Below are positions 52,348-60,911 of a DNA stretch of 64,000 nt, in pieces (the stretch's first letter is position 1; each line of letters starts with the position of its first letter). Made by a program: the position numbers and the translations under genes. This DNA comes from Prochlorococcus marinus XMU1412 (GTDB taxonomy: Bacteria > Cyanobacteriota > Cyanobacteriia > PCC-6307 > Cyanobiaceae), in assembly GCF_017696315.1 (NCBI RefSeq), contig NZ_JAAORJ010000004.1, positions 141,125 through 205,124 on the forward strand. Direction: 5' to 3'. The notes under the pieces are model-generated. The model saw only the letters and a list, made by a program, of their open reading frames with translations, did not search any database and was not told the DNA's origin.

Positions 52348-53478
52348 ATGTCATCCAGAAATATAAATAAGTTAGTTTTTGGTAATTTGATTGTTTTTTT
52401 CGTTGTATTACTTACGCCTGGCTCAATTTACAAAATTTATACTCTTACTGAAAATTTTAGAAATGTTTCTAAAAAACAATCTACAGATGTAAGAATAAGC
52501 TATCCTACTTATTTAGATAAAGAAAGAGCTAATCAAATATACTTAGAACTCCTTAAACTAAAAACTAAATATCATTCTTTCGTTGGATGGAAAAGAGAAA
52601 ATGTATCATACAAATTTACTAAAATTTCAGGTAAATATAAAACCAGAAAATCACTTGGTGAGAGTTTAAACAATTCTTTTTGGTTTTTTGGAGGTTCCAC
52701 AATGTGGGGTTATGGAGAATCGGATAATCAAACGATCCCAAGTCACTTCAATAAATTAACAAATCAGAGTGTCTATAATTTTGGCCAAGTTGGTTGGAAT
52801 TCTAGGCAATCACTTAATCAATTAATTAACTTGATTGGAGATGAATTATCACCCAAGAAAATTATATTTTATGAAGGTATAAATGATGCTATTTTACAAT
52901 GCCAAGCGAATGTAAAAGAGATACCAAATCATCCCTTCGAACAAAAAATAAGAAAAAAACTCTCAAGTAATATTAGTTGGAATGAATTTACAAGAAACAT
53001 ATTAAAATTTATATTTGATCCCTATTTAAAGTTAACTAAAAGTAATTCCTTCTCGGGAATAAATACAAAGAAAAGTAAATACTTTGATTGCGATATAAAT
53101 AAAGTTAAATCAAAAAGAATTGCAAGCCATCTGATTAATAACTGGTATATTGCTTACTTAATAGCAAAAAATAATAATTCAGAATTTATTGGTATACTTC
53201 AACCTTGGGTGCTGACTTCAGAGGTAAATTATGATTATTTAACAGAATCTGAAAAAAATAAACTCTCCCTATACAAAACTCATTTAGACATAGTGTATGA
53301 AAACATTATTTTTGAAATGAATAAAGCATGTAATTATGATAAAGAATTCTGCAAAAGTATTATAAATGGAGTTGATTGGTTAAAGAATAAGGAAAATGTT
53401 TTCATTGATTTTGGACATACTAATGGGGAAGGAAATAAAATAATTTCTGAGAAAATAACGCAGCTCATAAAACTTTAA
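52348..53478 (+). CDS. Membrane-anchored SGNH/GDSL-like protein
   Basis: The 376-residue protein has an N-terminal helix (about 8-28) and a domain that should be periplasmic. FFGGSTMWGYGE carries the block I serine, NFGQVGWNSRQS the glycine block, IIFYEGINDAI the asparagine block, and FIDFGHTNGEGN the late Asp/His. The overall pattern equals the gene at 28919-30034, though the sequences differ. Relatives with FEGGNDA-type motifs are common in polysaccharide loci. It probably removes or transfers an acyl group on the exported glycan. It stands alone, with 195 bases to the next plus-strand gene. Confidence 0.75.
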   Translation: MSSRNINKLVFGNLIVFFVVLLTPGSIYKIYTLTENFRNVSKKQSTDVRISYPTYLDKERANQIYLELLKLKTKYHSFVGWKRENVSYKFTKISGKYKTRKSLGESLNNSFWFFGGSTMWGYGESDNQTIPSHFNKLTNQSVYNFGQVGWNSRQSLNQLINLIGDELSPKKIIFYEGINDAILQCQANVKEIPNHPFEQKIRKKLSSNISWNEFTRNILKFIFDPYLKLTKSNSFSGINTKKSKYFDCDINKVKSKRIASHLINNWYIAYLIAKNNNSEFIGILQPWVLTSEVNYDYLTESEKNKLSLYKTHLDIVYENIIFEMNKACNYDKEFCKSIINGVDWLKNKENVFIDFGHTNGEGNKIISEKITQLIKL

Positions 53479-53673
53479 TTTATTTTTTTTATATTTTAAG
53501 TTTGCTATTTAGTAAACTTACTAATTATAGAAAAACATAATTTTAAAAATTTCAATAAATATGATTTACGTATTTTGTCCTAAATATCTTATTTAAAAAT
53601 TTTATTTATAACGTTGCTATTCTCGATGTTATGCTAAAACTTATAAATCTTATAAATCAAATAAATATATTCA

Positions 53674-54810
53674 ATGAAATATGCGCTTGCAAATCCTATA
53701 AAAAGAATTAAGAGAGAAATAGTAGCACCACAATTTAAAATTACAAAACAAATTATAGGAAATTTATATTCTTTTAAAAACTTTTTAATTGGAAGGAACC
53801 ATAAAAAATACAATAAAGGTGTTTTTGTATGGGATGTAAGAAGTAATTCAGTTACTTTTGATTTCGCTTATTACATTCTTCAAATTGTGAATCAATTTAA
53901 TCAAATAGGTTATAAGAGTTTTGATTTAATTCTTTTTTGCTCTCCGAGATTATTAGCAAAGGGAGCTTCATGTGATTGGAATGAATATAATAAATTTGTT
54001 TCAAATGAAGAGATCCTCAGCAAAATTGAAAAAATTATTCTTAAACTAGCTAATTTATTTGAATACATTGACGATATAAAATTAATAAATACAAAACAAG
54101 AATTACTAAATTTAACCAAAGACAGTTTTATTCTTCCTAAAAATTATGATCCAACGTTCTTTTATCCTGAAGGTTTAAATTATAAATATTTATTTTCTAA
54201 GCTTATGGATGAAGAGGAAATTAAGGTCCCTTTTTTAAAGCTGAATCCAAAATGCTTTAAAAAAGAATACACGGAATTGTACAAATCAAAATACATCACA
54301 CTTACATTGAGAGATTATGGTTTTGAGCCAATGCGAAATACAAAGCAAACTGATATTGATATCGCATTAAAGCTATCTAAAAGACATTCTGCAGAATTAG
54401 TAATAATTCCAGATAATATTGATTTAATAGAACAATATGAGATTCCTGATTCTGTGCAAGTTATTAAATCAGCTAGAGAAGATCTTTTATTAAGAATAGG
54501 AATTTACTCGAAAAGCATCGTAAATATATTTACTACTTCTGGGCCGTCTATTTTACCTCTTTTTATAAAAAGATCTAAGATGATTGTTCTCAGAGTCGCA
54601 TGCGGTTGCGATGGGGATAACGTAAACCTCTACAAAAAAACTTTAGGTATTAGTCCAGGAGATCAGCCTCTTCTTAGACTGGGAGGATACTATTTATGGA
54701 ATGACTTATTTAATAATATTGACGAAAACACTTTGGACTTTGCTTTCAAAAAGATAAGTGATTACTCACAAGAAAAAAATCTAAAAATTGGAATTAATGA
54801 AATAAATTAA
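53674..54810 (+). CDS. Unrecognised protein, GT-B-like in its C-terminal half
   Basis: The 378-residue protein is soluble with a basic N-terminus. The C-terminal half alternates strands and helices in a pattern like the donor domain of GT-B glycosyltransferases: ITLTLRDYGF, LVIIPDN, VQVIKSAREDLLLRIGIYSKS and VNIFTTSGPSILPLFIK, where a TSGPS loop would sit near the nucleotide phosphates. ADVNIL-type residues for a clear family are missing. VACGCDGDNVNLY is another conserved-looking stretch. Its stop overlaps the convergent formyltransferase stop by 4 bases (54807-54810). Glycosyltransferase is a guess from fold pattern and context. Confidence 0.5.
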   Translation: MKYALANPIKRIKREIVAPQFKITKQIIGNLYSFKNFLIGRNHKKYNKGVFVWDVRSNSVTFDFAYYILQIVNQFNQIGYKSFDLILFCSPRLLAKGASCDWNEYNKFVSNEEILSKIEKIILKLANLFEYIDDIKLINTKQELLNLTKDSFILPKNYDPTFFYPEGLNYKYLFSKLMDEEEIKVPFLKLNPKCFKKEYTELYKSKYITLTLRDYGFEPMRNTKQTDIDIALKLSKRHSAELVIIPDNIDLIEQYEIPDSVQVIKSAREDLLLRIGIYSKSIVNIFTTSGPSILPLFIKRSKMIVLRVACGCDGDNVNLYKKTLGISPGDQPLLRLGGYYLWNDLFNNIDENTLDFAFKKISDYSQEKNLKIGINEIN

Positions 54811-55706
54811 TTTAATCTTGAACTAACAGATAACTTAATACTTGAAGTCCATTCTGTAATTTTAAGATAACTATCTTTTGTCTTTATAAGAAGGAAATCG
54901 GGATTACTTACCAGAACAGCTCCTGGGATACCTTTATATATTGGAGCATTTTCAATAAATTCAGACTTTGTTATCTTAACTATCTTGTCTCCAATAAAAG
55001 TTGTTGCCACAGGTCCTGGTGGTGAAATAGATCTAATAAAATTAAAAATATCTCTTGAACTTTGATTCCAATCAATTATTTCGTCGCCATCTTTTCTTGC
55101 AGTGCAGTACAAACCATGATTATTTATTAAATTTTGAGGAGATCTAAATGCAATGTCTTTTTGAATTTGTTTTATAGATTTATAAAGAATGCGAGGACAT
55201 TCTTTATACGATCTCTCTAAAATACTTTTGTAAGTATCAACATCTGTAATGGGGAAAACTTCTTGATTTATCAAATCTCCTGTATCAATGCCATCATCAA
55301 TATAATGTACTGAAATTCCAAATTCCTTCTCATCATTTATTAACATCCATGAAATACCATGCCTTCCTCTATAAAAGGGTAATTTACCAACATGGCAATT
55401 TATTGTCCCTTTATTTGGAATTTCAAAAACTTGCTTCTTAATCATTTGATCAAATGACATCGAAACGAAAAGATCTGTATTAAATTCTTTTAATTTGTTT
55501 ATAAAAACTGTTTCATTTACATTTTTTGTATTAAGAATTGGGATATTTTTAGATTTAGCCTTTTTTTCCAAAATAAGATCTTTACTTTTAACCCTATTTA
55601 CTAAAAAGGAAATCTCTATTTCTTTATCAGCTATTAATAAGTCAAATGTATTATGAGCCCAGGTGCCATCAGCAAAATAACCTATTTTAAAAGACATTAA
55701 AATCAT
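54807..55706 (-). CDS. Sugar N-formyltransferase (methionyl-tRNA formyltransferase fold)
   Basis: The 299-residue protein has the formyltransferase catalytic triad: Asn103 and His105 in INCHVGKLPFYRG and Asp141 in DDGIDTGD. KLPFYRGRHGISW is the folate/substrate loop. It is shorter than Fmt but similar to WbkC, VioF, QdtF and the ArnA N-terminal domain, which formylate 3- or 4-amino-sugars on a nucleotide using N10-formyltetrahydrofolate. Two DegT aminotransferases nearby could supply the amino sugar. An internal ATG three codons in (55697) is an alternative start. A tRNA-modifying role is unlikely here. Confidence 0.88.
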   Translation of the reverse strand: MILMSFKIGYFADGTWAHNTFDLLIADKEIEISFLVNRVKSKDLILEKKAKSKNIPILNTKNVNETVFINKLKEFNTDLFVSMSFDQMIKKQVFEIPNKGTINCHVGKLPFYRGRHGISWMLINDEKEFGISVHYIDDGIDTGDLINQEVFPITDVDTYKSILERSYKECPRILYKSIKQIQKDIAFRSPQNLINNHGLYCTARKDGDEIIDWNQSSRDIFNFIRSISPPGPVATTFIGDKIVKITKSEFIENAPIYKGIPGAVLVSNPDFLLIKTKDSYLKITEWTSSIKLSVSSRLN

Positions 55707-55798
55707 AAAGAAATAACATCAATATCCTACAACAAAACCAAAAATTGAAATTGTATAAAATATAGTGTTAAGCTTGCAATTATTGGCAGGGGAGAAAA

Positions 55799-56632
55799 AT
55801 TTTTCAACCAAAACTTTTTTCAAAAAATTTATCTAAATTAAAGGAATTTACTGAATTGCAAGAATTTGTATTCCAAGCAATTTTTAATTCTTATAATTTA
55901 GAATCGATTAAAGAATTAAGTTCCAAGGATTCTGAATGGTTAAAAGACAAAACAGATTTAAGAACCGATTATGATTTAATGGTTAAGATTGAAACTAAAC
56001 TAGTTTATTTTCTTAATAAATTAAATATATATTCTCCTTTTATACAATTTCCGGTAAATTTAAGAATTTTATTTCCCCAAAAGCCAATTGGGTATGAAAG
56101 TAAAGCTTATAATGTTGACGCCATTCACTGTGATCACTGGTCTGGATCGCCTCTTGATAGTACAAATTGCTTTTTATATTTATATGCCGAAAAAAATTCT
56201 CCCATACTAAATTTTTACACTTATGAAGAATCAGAATCTAATTTAGTAAAGGATTATAGAGGTAATTATCAAAATGCTCCAGAAATAAATTATTCAATTC
56301 GTAAAACATTAATTCCTAAAACAGGTGTAATAAATATTTGGCAATGCACAGTTCCACATAACATTTTTAGAAATAAATCTGGCGTCACGATAAGTATTGA
56401 TTTTAGAATTAGAAATAATTCAGTTATCTTTAAAAATGACCTTAGAAGAGATATCAATAAATACTGGTTAAATTCAAAAATGGGTTCTTTAGGACTTTAC
56501 TGGATAAAAAATAAGAAGCCTCCTAAAGATTTCAAAGAAAAAATTTGTTTTGAATTAAATGAAGCAAGTATGAATTATGAAGAAGAGTATTTAGATATAA
56601 GAAAAAAATACATTAATAAGTTCTATGGATAA
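55799..56632 (+). CDS. 2-oxoglutarate/Fe(II) oxygenase-like protein, probable ATT start
   Basis: The conserved part has IHCDHWSG (metal His-x-Asp), STNCFLYLY, and a distal VPHNIF plus TISIDFRIR (His and Arg of the double-stranded beta helix), pointing to a PhyH/2OG-oxygenase fold acting on a sugar or lipid. The usual start choice would be TTG at 55856, with no ribosome site. The frame is open back to a TAA at 55769-55771, and AGGGGAG at 55788-55794 sits 4 bases before an ATT at 55799 that begins IFQPKLFSKNLSKLKEF. I therefore prefer ATT (277 residues, including a helical N-terminus); TTG 55856 gives 258. Hydroxylation of a sugar or acyl group is the best guess. Confidence 0.6.
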   Translation: MFQPKLFSKNLSKLKEFTELQEFVFQAIFNSYNLESIKELSSKDSEWLKDKTDLRTDYDLMVKIETKLVYFLNKLNIYSPFIQFPVNLRILFPQKPIGYESKAYNVDAIHCDHWSGSPLDSTNCFLYLYAEKNSPILNFYTYEESESNLVKDYRGNYQNAPEINYSIRKTLIPKTGVINIWQCTVPHNIFRNKSGVTISIDFRIRNNSVIFKNDLRRDINKYWLNSKMGSLGLYWIKNKKPPKDFKEKICFELNEASMNYEEEYLDIRKKYINKFYG

Positions 56633-56715
56633 ATCTTGAAATAGTAAATTTTTTTTAATGCATTTTAAAAAAATAATTTGATATATTTTAGATAAGTAAA
56701 ATTGAAGATAGATCA

Positions 56716-57906
56716 ATGAAATTAAACTTTTTAAAAGAAAATCCCATCCTAAATATCTTAGACCTCCCTCCAACTTACGATATAGATAAGTATGGGAGAC
56801 CTATTGTTAGAATGAGAGACTTATCTGAAAATGATCAATCAATTAGGAACGAATATCATGCAGCATTAGAGGAAGTATTGAATCATGGCATGTTAATAAA
56901 AGGTCCTGAGGTTAAAGAAACTGAAAATTTACTAAAAGAACTAACAGGTAAGGAATATAATGTTCTAGTTTCTTGTGCATCTTCAGGATTACTATTATCA
57001 CTGCAAGCTATTGGAATAGAAGAAGGAGATGAGGTCATAACTACCCCACTATCATGGCTTATGACTTCATCGGTAATAAAACAGTTAGGAGCAAAGCCAG
57101 TTTTTGTTGATGTTTGCAGTGATTACAATATCAATATTGATCTCATTGAAGATAATATAACATCAAAAACAAAAGCTATACTGCCCGTTCACTACTATGG
57201 GAAAGTTCTAGATTCTCCTCGCATTAAATCAATTTGTGATAAACATAATCTATATCTTATCGAAGATGTTGCACAAGCAGCAGGTGGCAAAATAAATGGA
57301 TCCATGGCAGGAGAAAAAGCAGACATAAGTGTTTATAGTTTTGGCCCTATGAAAAATCTACATGCTCTTGGAGATCTTGGATGTGTATCGACTGACGAAT
57401 CAGAAATTGCCAATAACATTAAATACTTATCTGAATGTGGCGTGAAGAACAATGAAATTTGTATACATCCTAATCTGAAACATTATCCAGATGCCATACA
57501 AGCCTCCTTTTTAAGGGTCATTTTAAAACGTTGGAATCATCTTATTAATAAAAGAATCAATTTTGCTAATCAATATTCAAAAAATTTATCTAATATACAA
57601 GAAATTAAATTACCTACTTATTTAAATCTTGGTTCACACACTTTTTTTGACTATACAATTAATACTCCATCAAAGTCGTTTAGGGATAAGTTAATTCAGT
57701 ATCTTTTCGAAAATAAAATTGAAGCAAAAGTAAGACATCCACTTTCCATTTGTGAACAACCTTTTATTAATACAGACAAAAATTGTAAATGTACTAAGGC
57801 AAGAGAATTAGTTCAAACTTCTTTATGTCTGCCAATGCACTACAATCTCACAAGTCATGATATTATTAAAGTCTCAAATATTATTAAAAAATTTATCGAC
57901 ATATAA
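56716..57906 (+). CDS. DegT/DnrJ/EryC1-type aminotransferase
   Basis: The 396-residue protein has SCASSGLLLSLQAIG (86-100), EGDEVITTPLSW, VDVCSDYNIN, IEDVAQAAGG (182-191) with the PLP-binding Asp, and the lysine motif SFGPMKNLHALGD with Lys213 as PLP lysine. DegT-family enzymes transaminate keto-sugars of nucleotide sugars using glutamate. The sequence SFGPMKN, in place of the common SFHPTKN, is a variant. About 28 residues precede the usual start (DLPPTYDIDKYGRP). With the second DegT gene at 59045-60187 there are two aminotransferases, either for different sugars or one acting in a non-canonical role. It is transcribed on the plus strand, next to the GNAT-type gene. Confidence 0.9.
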   Translation: MKLNFLKENPILNILDLPPTYDIDKYGRPIVRMRDLSENDQSIRNEYHAALEEVLNHGMLIKGPEVKETENLLKELTGKEYNVLVSCASSGLLLSLQAIGIEEGDEVITTPLSWLMTSSVIKQLGAKPVFVDVCSDYNINIDLIEDNITSKTKAILPVHYYGKVLDSPRIKSICDKHNLYLIEDVAQAAGGKINGSMAGEKADISVYSFGPMKNLHALGDLGCVSTDESEIANNIKYLSECGVKNNEICIHPNLKHYPDAIQASFLRVILKRWNHLINKRINFANQYSKNLSNIQEIKLPTYLNLGSHTFFDYTINTPSKSFRDKLIQYLFENKIEAKVRHPLSICEQPFINTDKNCKCTKARELVQTSLCLPMHYNLTSHDIIKVSNIIKKFIDI

Positions 57907-58078
57907 AGATTAATTCTTTATAAATAAGTTCTTATATAGTTTAATAATAAATAATATTTTCCAACTGAAATCAATTTAAAAAATAAGATTTCTGAATTAA
58001 ATGCTATTTTATCTTTTAAGTTGATTTTTCTAAAAATTAGAATTATTGATCGATCAAAAATATTTTTTAATCAAATTT

Positions 58079-59014
58079 ATGCAACTTGATAATATTTACT
58101 TTGTTGAAAATCAAAAATTAACTAAATCACAGATAAATAAGTTATGTGAAATTGTCAAAAAAAGCCATAATCAAAATTTTCTCTATCCATCATTTGAGTA
58201 TATTATTTATTCAAAAACTATAAAATTTTGTTGTGTATTTAATAATAATAAAATCGTAAGCTTTGCAATATACATGTTCCGAAAATGGAAAAAAACAAAT
58301 TTAACTTTAAAAACATTATCAATAGGATATATAACTACACTCCCTGAATTCAGAGGTAGAGGTTATGCTACTTTTTTATTATCTAATGTCGAAAATTTGG
58401 CAAAATCAAAGAAAATAGACTTTATATATTTGCAAGGTATTCAGGATTTTTATGGGAAATATGGATTCAAGGGTTTTGCACCAAAAAGTAAATTTATTTT
58501 CTACAAAAAAGATTTTATCTCTCCTGAAGGACAAATCGTAGATTTACAGAATTCAAATAAAAATTTAATTAAGAAATTACACTATAATTTTTTTAGAAAT
58601 AAAGAAATTTACATAAAAAGAGATAACGAAATATGGGAAGATTTTTTTTCACATTTAAAAAATACATATTTGTTTTATAAACCAAAAATAGTCCTTGATA
58701 AAACTTTAAAACCTATTATTTATTTCTGTACTACTCCTAATGAAGAAACTACAATTAGAGAATTTATACCTTGTAATTCTATTAGAAAAGTAGAAAAAGG
58801 ATTATCTTTAATTTTCAAAGAATTTGGAAAAATAGAAAAAATTGAGATTTTTTCTGATAAAAGTGGAATAATTAATGAATTAGCTCTAACAAAAGGTGCA
58901 GATTTTTTTCAATATATAAGGCCAAATGGATCTAATATGATAAAGATAATTAATAAAAATATAAATTTAAAGGACCTTGAATATAGTTTTATTTTTCAAG
59001 GAGACAATTCCTGA
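58079..59014 (+). CDS. GNAT-family N-acetyltransferase
   Basis: From the ATG at 58079 the protein has 311 residues (a TTG 33 bases earlier is less likely). LSIGYITTLPEFRGRGYATFLL is the acetyl-CoA pyrophosphate loop (RxxGxG/A type: RGRGYA), and LQGIQDFYGKYGFKGFAP is the motif before the final strand. The C-terminal ~150 residues resemble a second, degenerate GNAT-like domain, as in Eis-type proteins. N-acylation of an amino group on a sugar is the natural role beside the aminotransferases and formyltransferase. It converges with the second DegT gene after a short AT-rich gap. Confidence 0.8.
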   Translation: MQLDNIYFVENQKLTKSQINKLCEIVKKSHNQNFLYPSFEYIIYSKTIKFCCVFNNNKIVSFAIYMFRKWKKTNLTLKTLSIGYITTLPEFRGRGYATFLLSNVENLAKSKKIDFIYLQGIQDFYGKYGFKGFAPKSKFIFYKKDFISPEGQIVDLQNSNKNLIKKLHYNFFRNKEIYIKRDNEIWEDFFSHLKNTYLFYKPKIVLDKTLKPIIYFCTTPNEETTIREFIPCNSIRKVEKGLSLIFKEFGKIEKIEIFSDKSGIINELALTKGADFFQYIRPNGSNMIKIINKNINLKDLEYSFIFQGDNS

Positions 59015-59044
59015 TTTTTAATAACTCATAATATAAAGTTCTAT

Positions 59045-60187
59045 TTAAGATAATTTGGTAACAAAATCATTTAAAAATAATGCTGCTTTAGAAACTTCCT
59101 CTTCTTCAATTAGCGGATGACAATCCAACTCAAATATTTTTTCTTTCTGATATTTTTCTGAAATTGGCAACTTCAAATCAGCCGGTTCTATAAAGTCTAT
59201 GTAATGATTATCCCATGGTGCATAATTATTATTCATATTTTCGCGTTTAAAGTTTGGATGTTGGTGTAAAGGTTGCCATGTACGCTTTAAAGGCAAGTTG
59301 ATATCGGATGCTGCTTTCAACAATTCTTCTTGTCGTTCATATGATAAGCAAATTTCAATCAAATTTGAATAAAAAACTGCAAATGACCCCTCAGAGGGTT
59401 CCAATACCTTAAAGAATTTCTTATCTAGTTTAGAAGCAAGTAATTTATGATTTTCAATTCTCTTTTCATTATCATGATCAAGTAATTCAAGGCCAACTAA
59501 TCCTAAAGCAGCGGCAAATTCAGTCATCCGATAATTAAAACTTAACTTGTCATGACCAAAAGATCTTAATTTCCAGATATCTTGGTAAATACTGGCATTA
59601 TTTGTACATATAATCCCCCCATCCCCTACAGGTAATGCTTTCCTTTGATGTAAGCTAAAAATTCCTAAATCTCCAAATGTTCCAATCGACTTTTTGTTAA
59701 ACTTTGCCCCATGACAATGGCTAGCATCTTCTATTAGATGAATAGAATTATCAGAACAAATATTTAAAATATCTTCTATCTTTGCGGGATATCCAAACAT
59801 ATGAACTAATATAACTGCCTTAGTTCTATTTGTTATAGCCTTTTTAATAGCTTTAGGAGACAAACCAAAACTATCAGATTCAATATCAACAAAGATAGGT
59901 ACGGCACCTTGCATTAAAACGCAAGTAGCAGAAGAGATCCATGAATATGGAGTGACAATAACTTCATCGCCATATCCTATCCCTAGAGCATGCAGCGATA
60001 ATTGCAAACCTTGAGTAGCATTGCCCACACCTATTGCATATTTAGAAGATACAAATTTTGAATAAGCTTTTTCAAAATCTTTTACTTTATCTGCAGCAAA
60101 TAATTGATTTGATTCTATTACTTCTTTAACGGCAAGTTGATGTTTCTCATTAAAAGTTGGCCACGGCTTCCAATTAAAAGTTTCCAT
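59045..60187 (-). CDS. DegT/DnrJ/EryC1-type aminotransferase
   Basis: The 380-residue protein has GVGNATQGLQLSLHALGI (53-70), GDEVIVTPYSWISS, VDIESDSFGL, IEDASHCHGAKF (152-163) with the PLP Asp, and SLHQRKALPVGDGG with Lys183 as PLP lysine. SLHQRK replaces the common SFHxxK motif, closer to the glutamine-dependent scyllo-inosamine/StsC side of the family. It would convert a keto sugar to an amino sugar. It is the last member of the minus-strand unit starting at 62078 (OPX, methyltransferase, DegT), which links it to the export genes. Confidence 0.9.
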   Translation of the reverse strand: METFNWKPWPTFNEKHQLAVKEVIESNQLFAADKVKDFEKAYSKFVSSKYAIGVGNATQGLQLSLHALGIGYGDEVIVTPYSWISSATCVLMQGAVPIFVDIESDSFGLSPKAIKKAITNRTKAVILVHMFGYPAKIEDILNICSDNSIHLIEDASHCHGAKFNKKSIGTFGDLGIFSLHQRKALPVGDGGIICTNNASIYQDIWKLRSFGHDKLSFNYRMTEFAAALGLVGLELLDHDNEKRIENHKLLASKLDKKFFKVLEPSEGSFAVFYSNLIEICLSYERQEELLKAASDINLPLKRTWQPLHQHPNFKRENMNNNYAPWDNHYIDFIEPADLKLPISEKYQKEKIFELDCHPLIEEEEVSKAALFLNDFVTKLS

Positions 60188-60210
60188 ATAAATTCAAGAA
60201 TACATATAAT

Positions 60211-60909
60211 TTACTTTGGACCTGAACATATTGCGAAAAGATATTGGCTCATAGGACTATAGCCAGTATGTAAAACCTCATCATTCATGGAGAACATAAA
60301 AACATCTTTGTAAAATCTTTTACAAGTTAATTTAAAATTATCCTTTTTCTTGCAATTTACATGTCCTAATTTTGATCTTTCTGAAGCATAAGTCTGAGAT
60401 TCTAATGAAGGCATTCCTAAAATAAGTGGTCCTTGTGAATCAACTAAATGTTTTTTTATGTTTATAAAAAAATCATTTTCATCATTTTCAGTTATATGTT
60501 CAAGTACATCTAAAGCAAATGCGCAATCGAATTGTTCAGGCTCTTCTGAGTTTAATAAAATGTCCCTATGGTAAAAATTATATTTTGAATCGCTACTTTC
60601 TAAATTACTTTTTGCAAAATCAACATGAGGTTTATAAAAATCAAACCCTACATATCTTTTAATTTCTTGACTAACTATTGGAGCTCCAAAACCTTCTTGG
60701 CAACCTATTTCTAAAATTGAATCATATCCTGCAAACTGTTTTGCTACAAATTTATATCTAGAGAGAGTAAATAAGAGTAATTTTGGATCTTCATAAAATA
60801 TTCTAGATGTATTGGGACCAAGAACTTTATTCTCAAATTCTTTAACACCTTCAATACTTCTATGATATATTTTTGTTGATTCGAGATTAGACTTTTCTAA
60901 AAAGTCCAT
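60211..60909 (-). CDS. Class I SAM-dependent methyltransferase
   Basis: The 232-residue protein contains SILEIGCQEGFGAP as SAM motif I, FDCAFALDVLEHIT as motif IV, and a C-terminal helix-strand pair with LHTGYSPMSQYLFAICSGPK. The motif I glutamine (GCQEG in place of GCGxG) is a variant seen in some methyltransferases of sugar loci. No membrane segment is present. It lies 2 bases downstream of the OPX gene and 23 bases upstream of the DegT gene, so it is made with the export protein and an amino-sugar enzyme. The methyl acceptor is unknown. Confidence 0.83.
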   Translation of the reverse strand: MDFLEKSNLESTKIYHRSIEGVKEFENKVLGPNTSRIFYEDPKLLLFTLSRYKFVAKQFAGYDSILEIGCQEGFGAPIVSQEIKRYVGFDFYKPHVDFAKSNLESSDSKYNFYHRDILLNSEEPEQFDCAFALDVLEHITENDENDFFINIKKHLVDSQGPLILGMPSLESQTYASERSKLGHVNCKKKDNFKLTCKRFYKDVFMFSMNDEVLHTGYSPMSQYLFAICSGPK

Positions 60910-60911
60910 AT

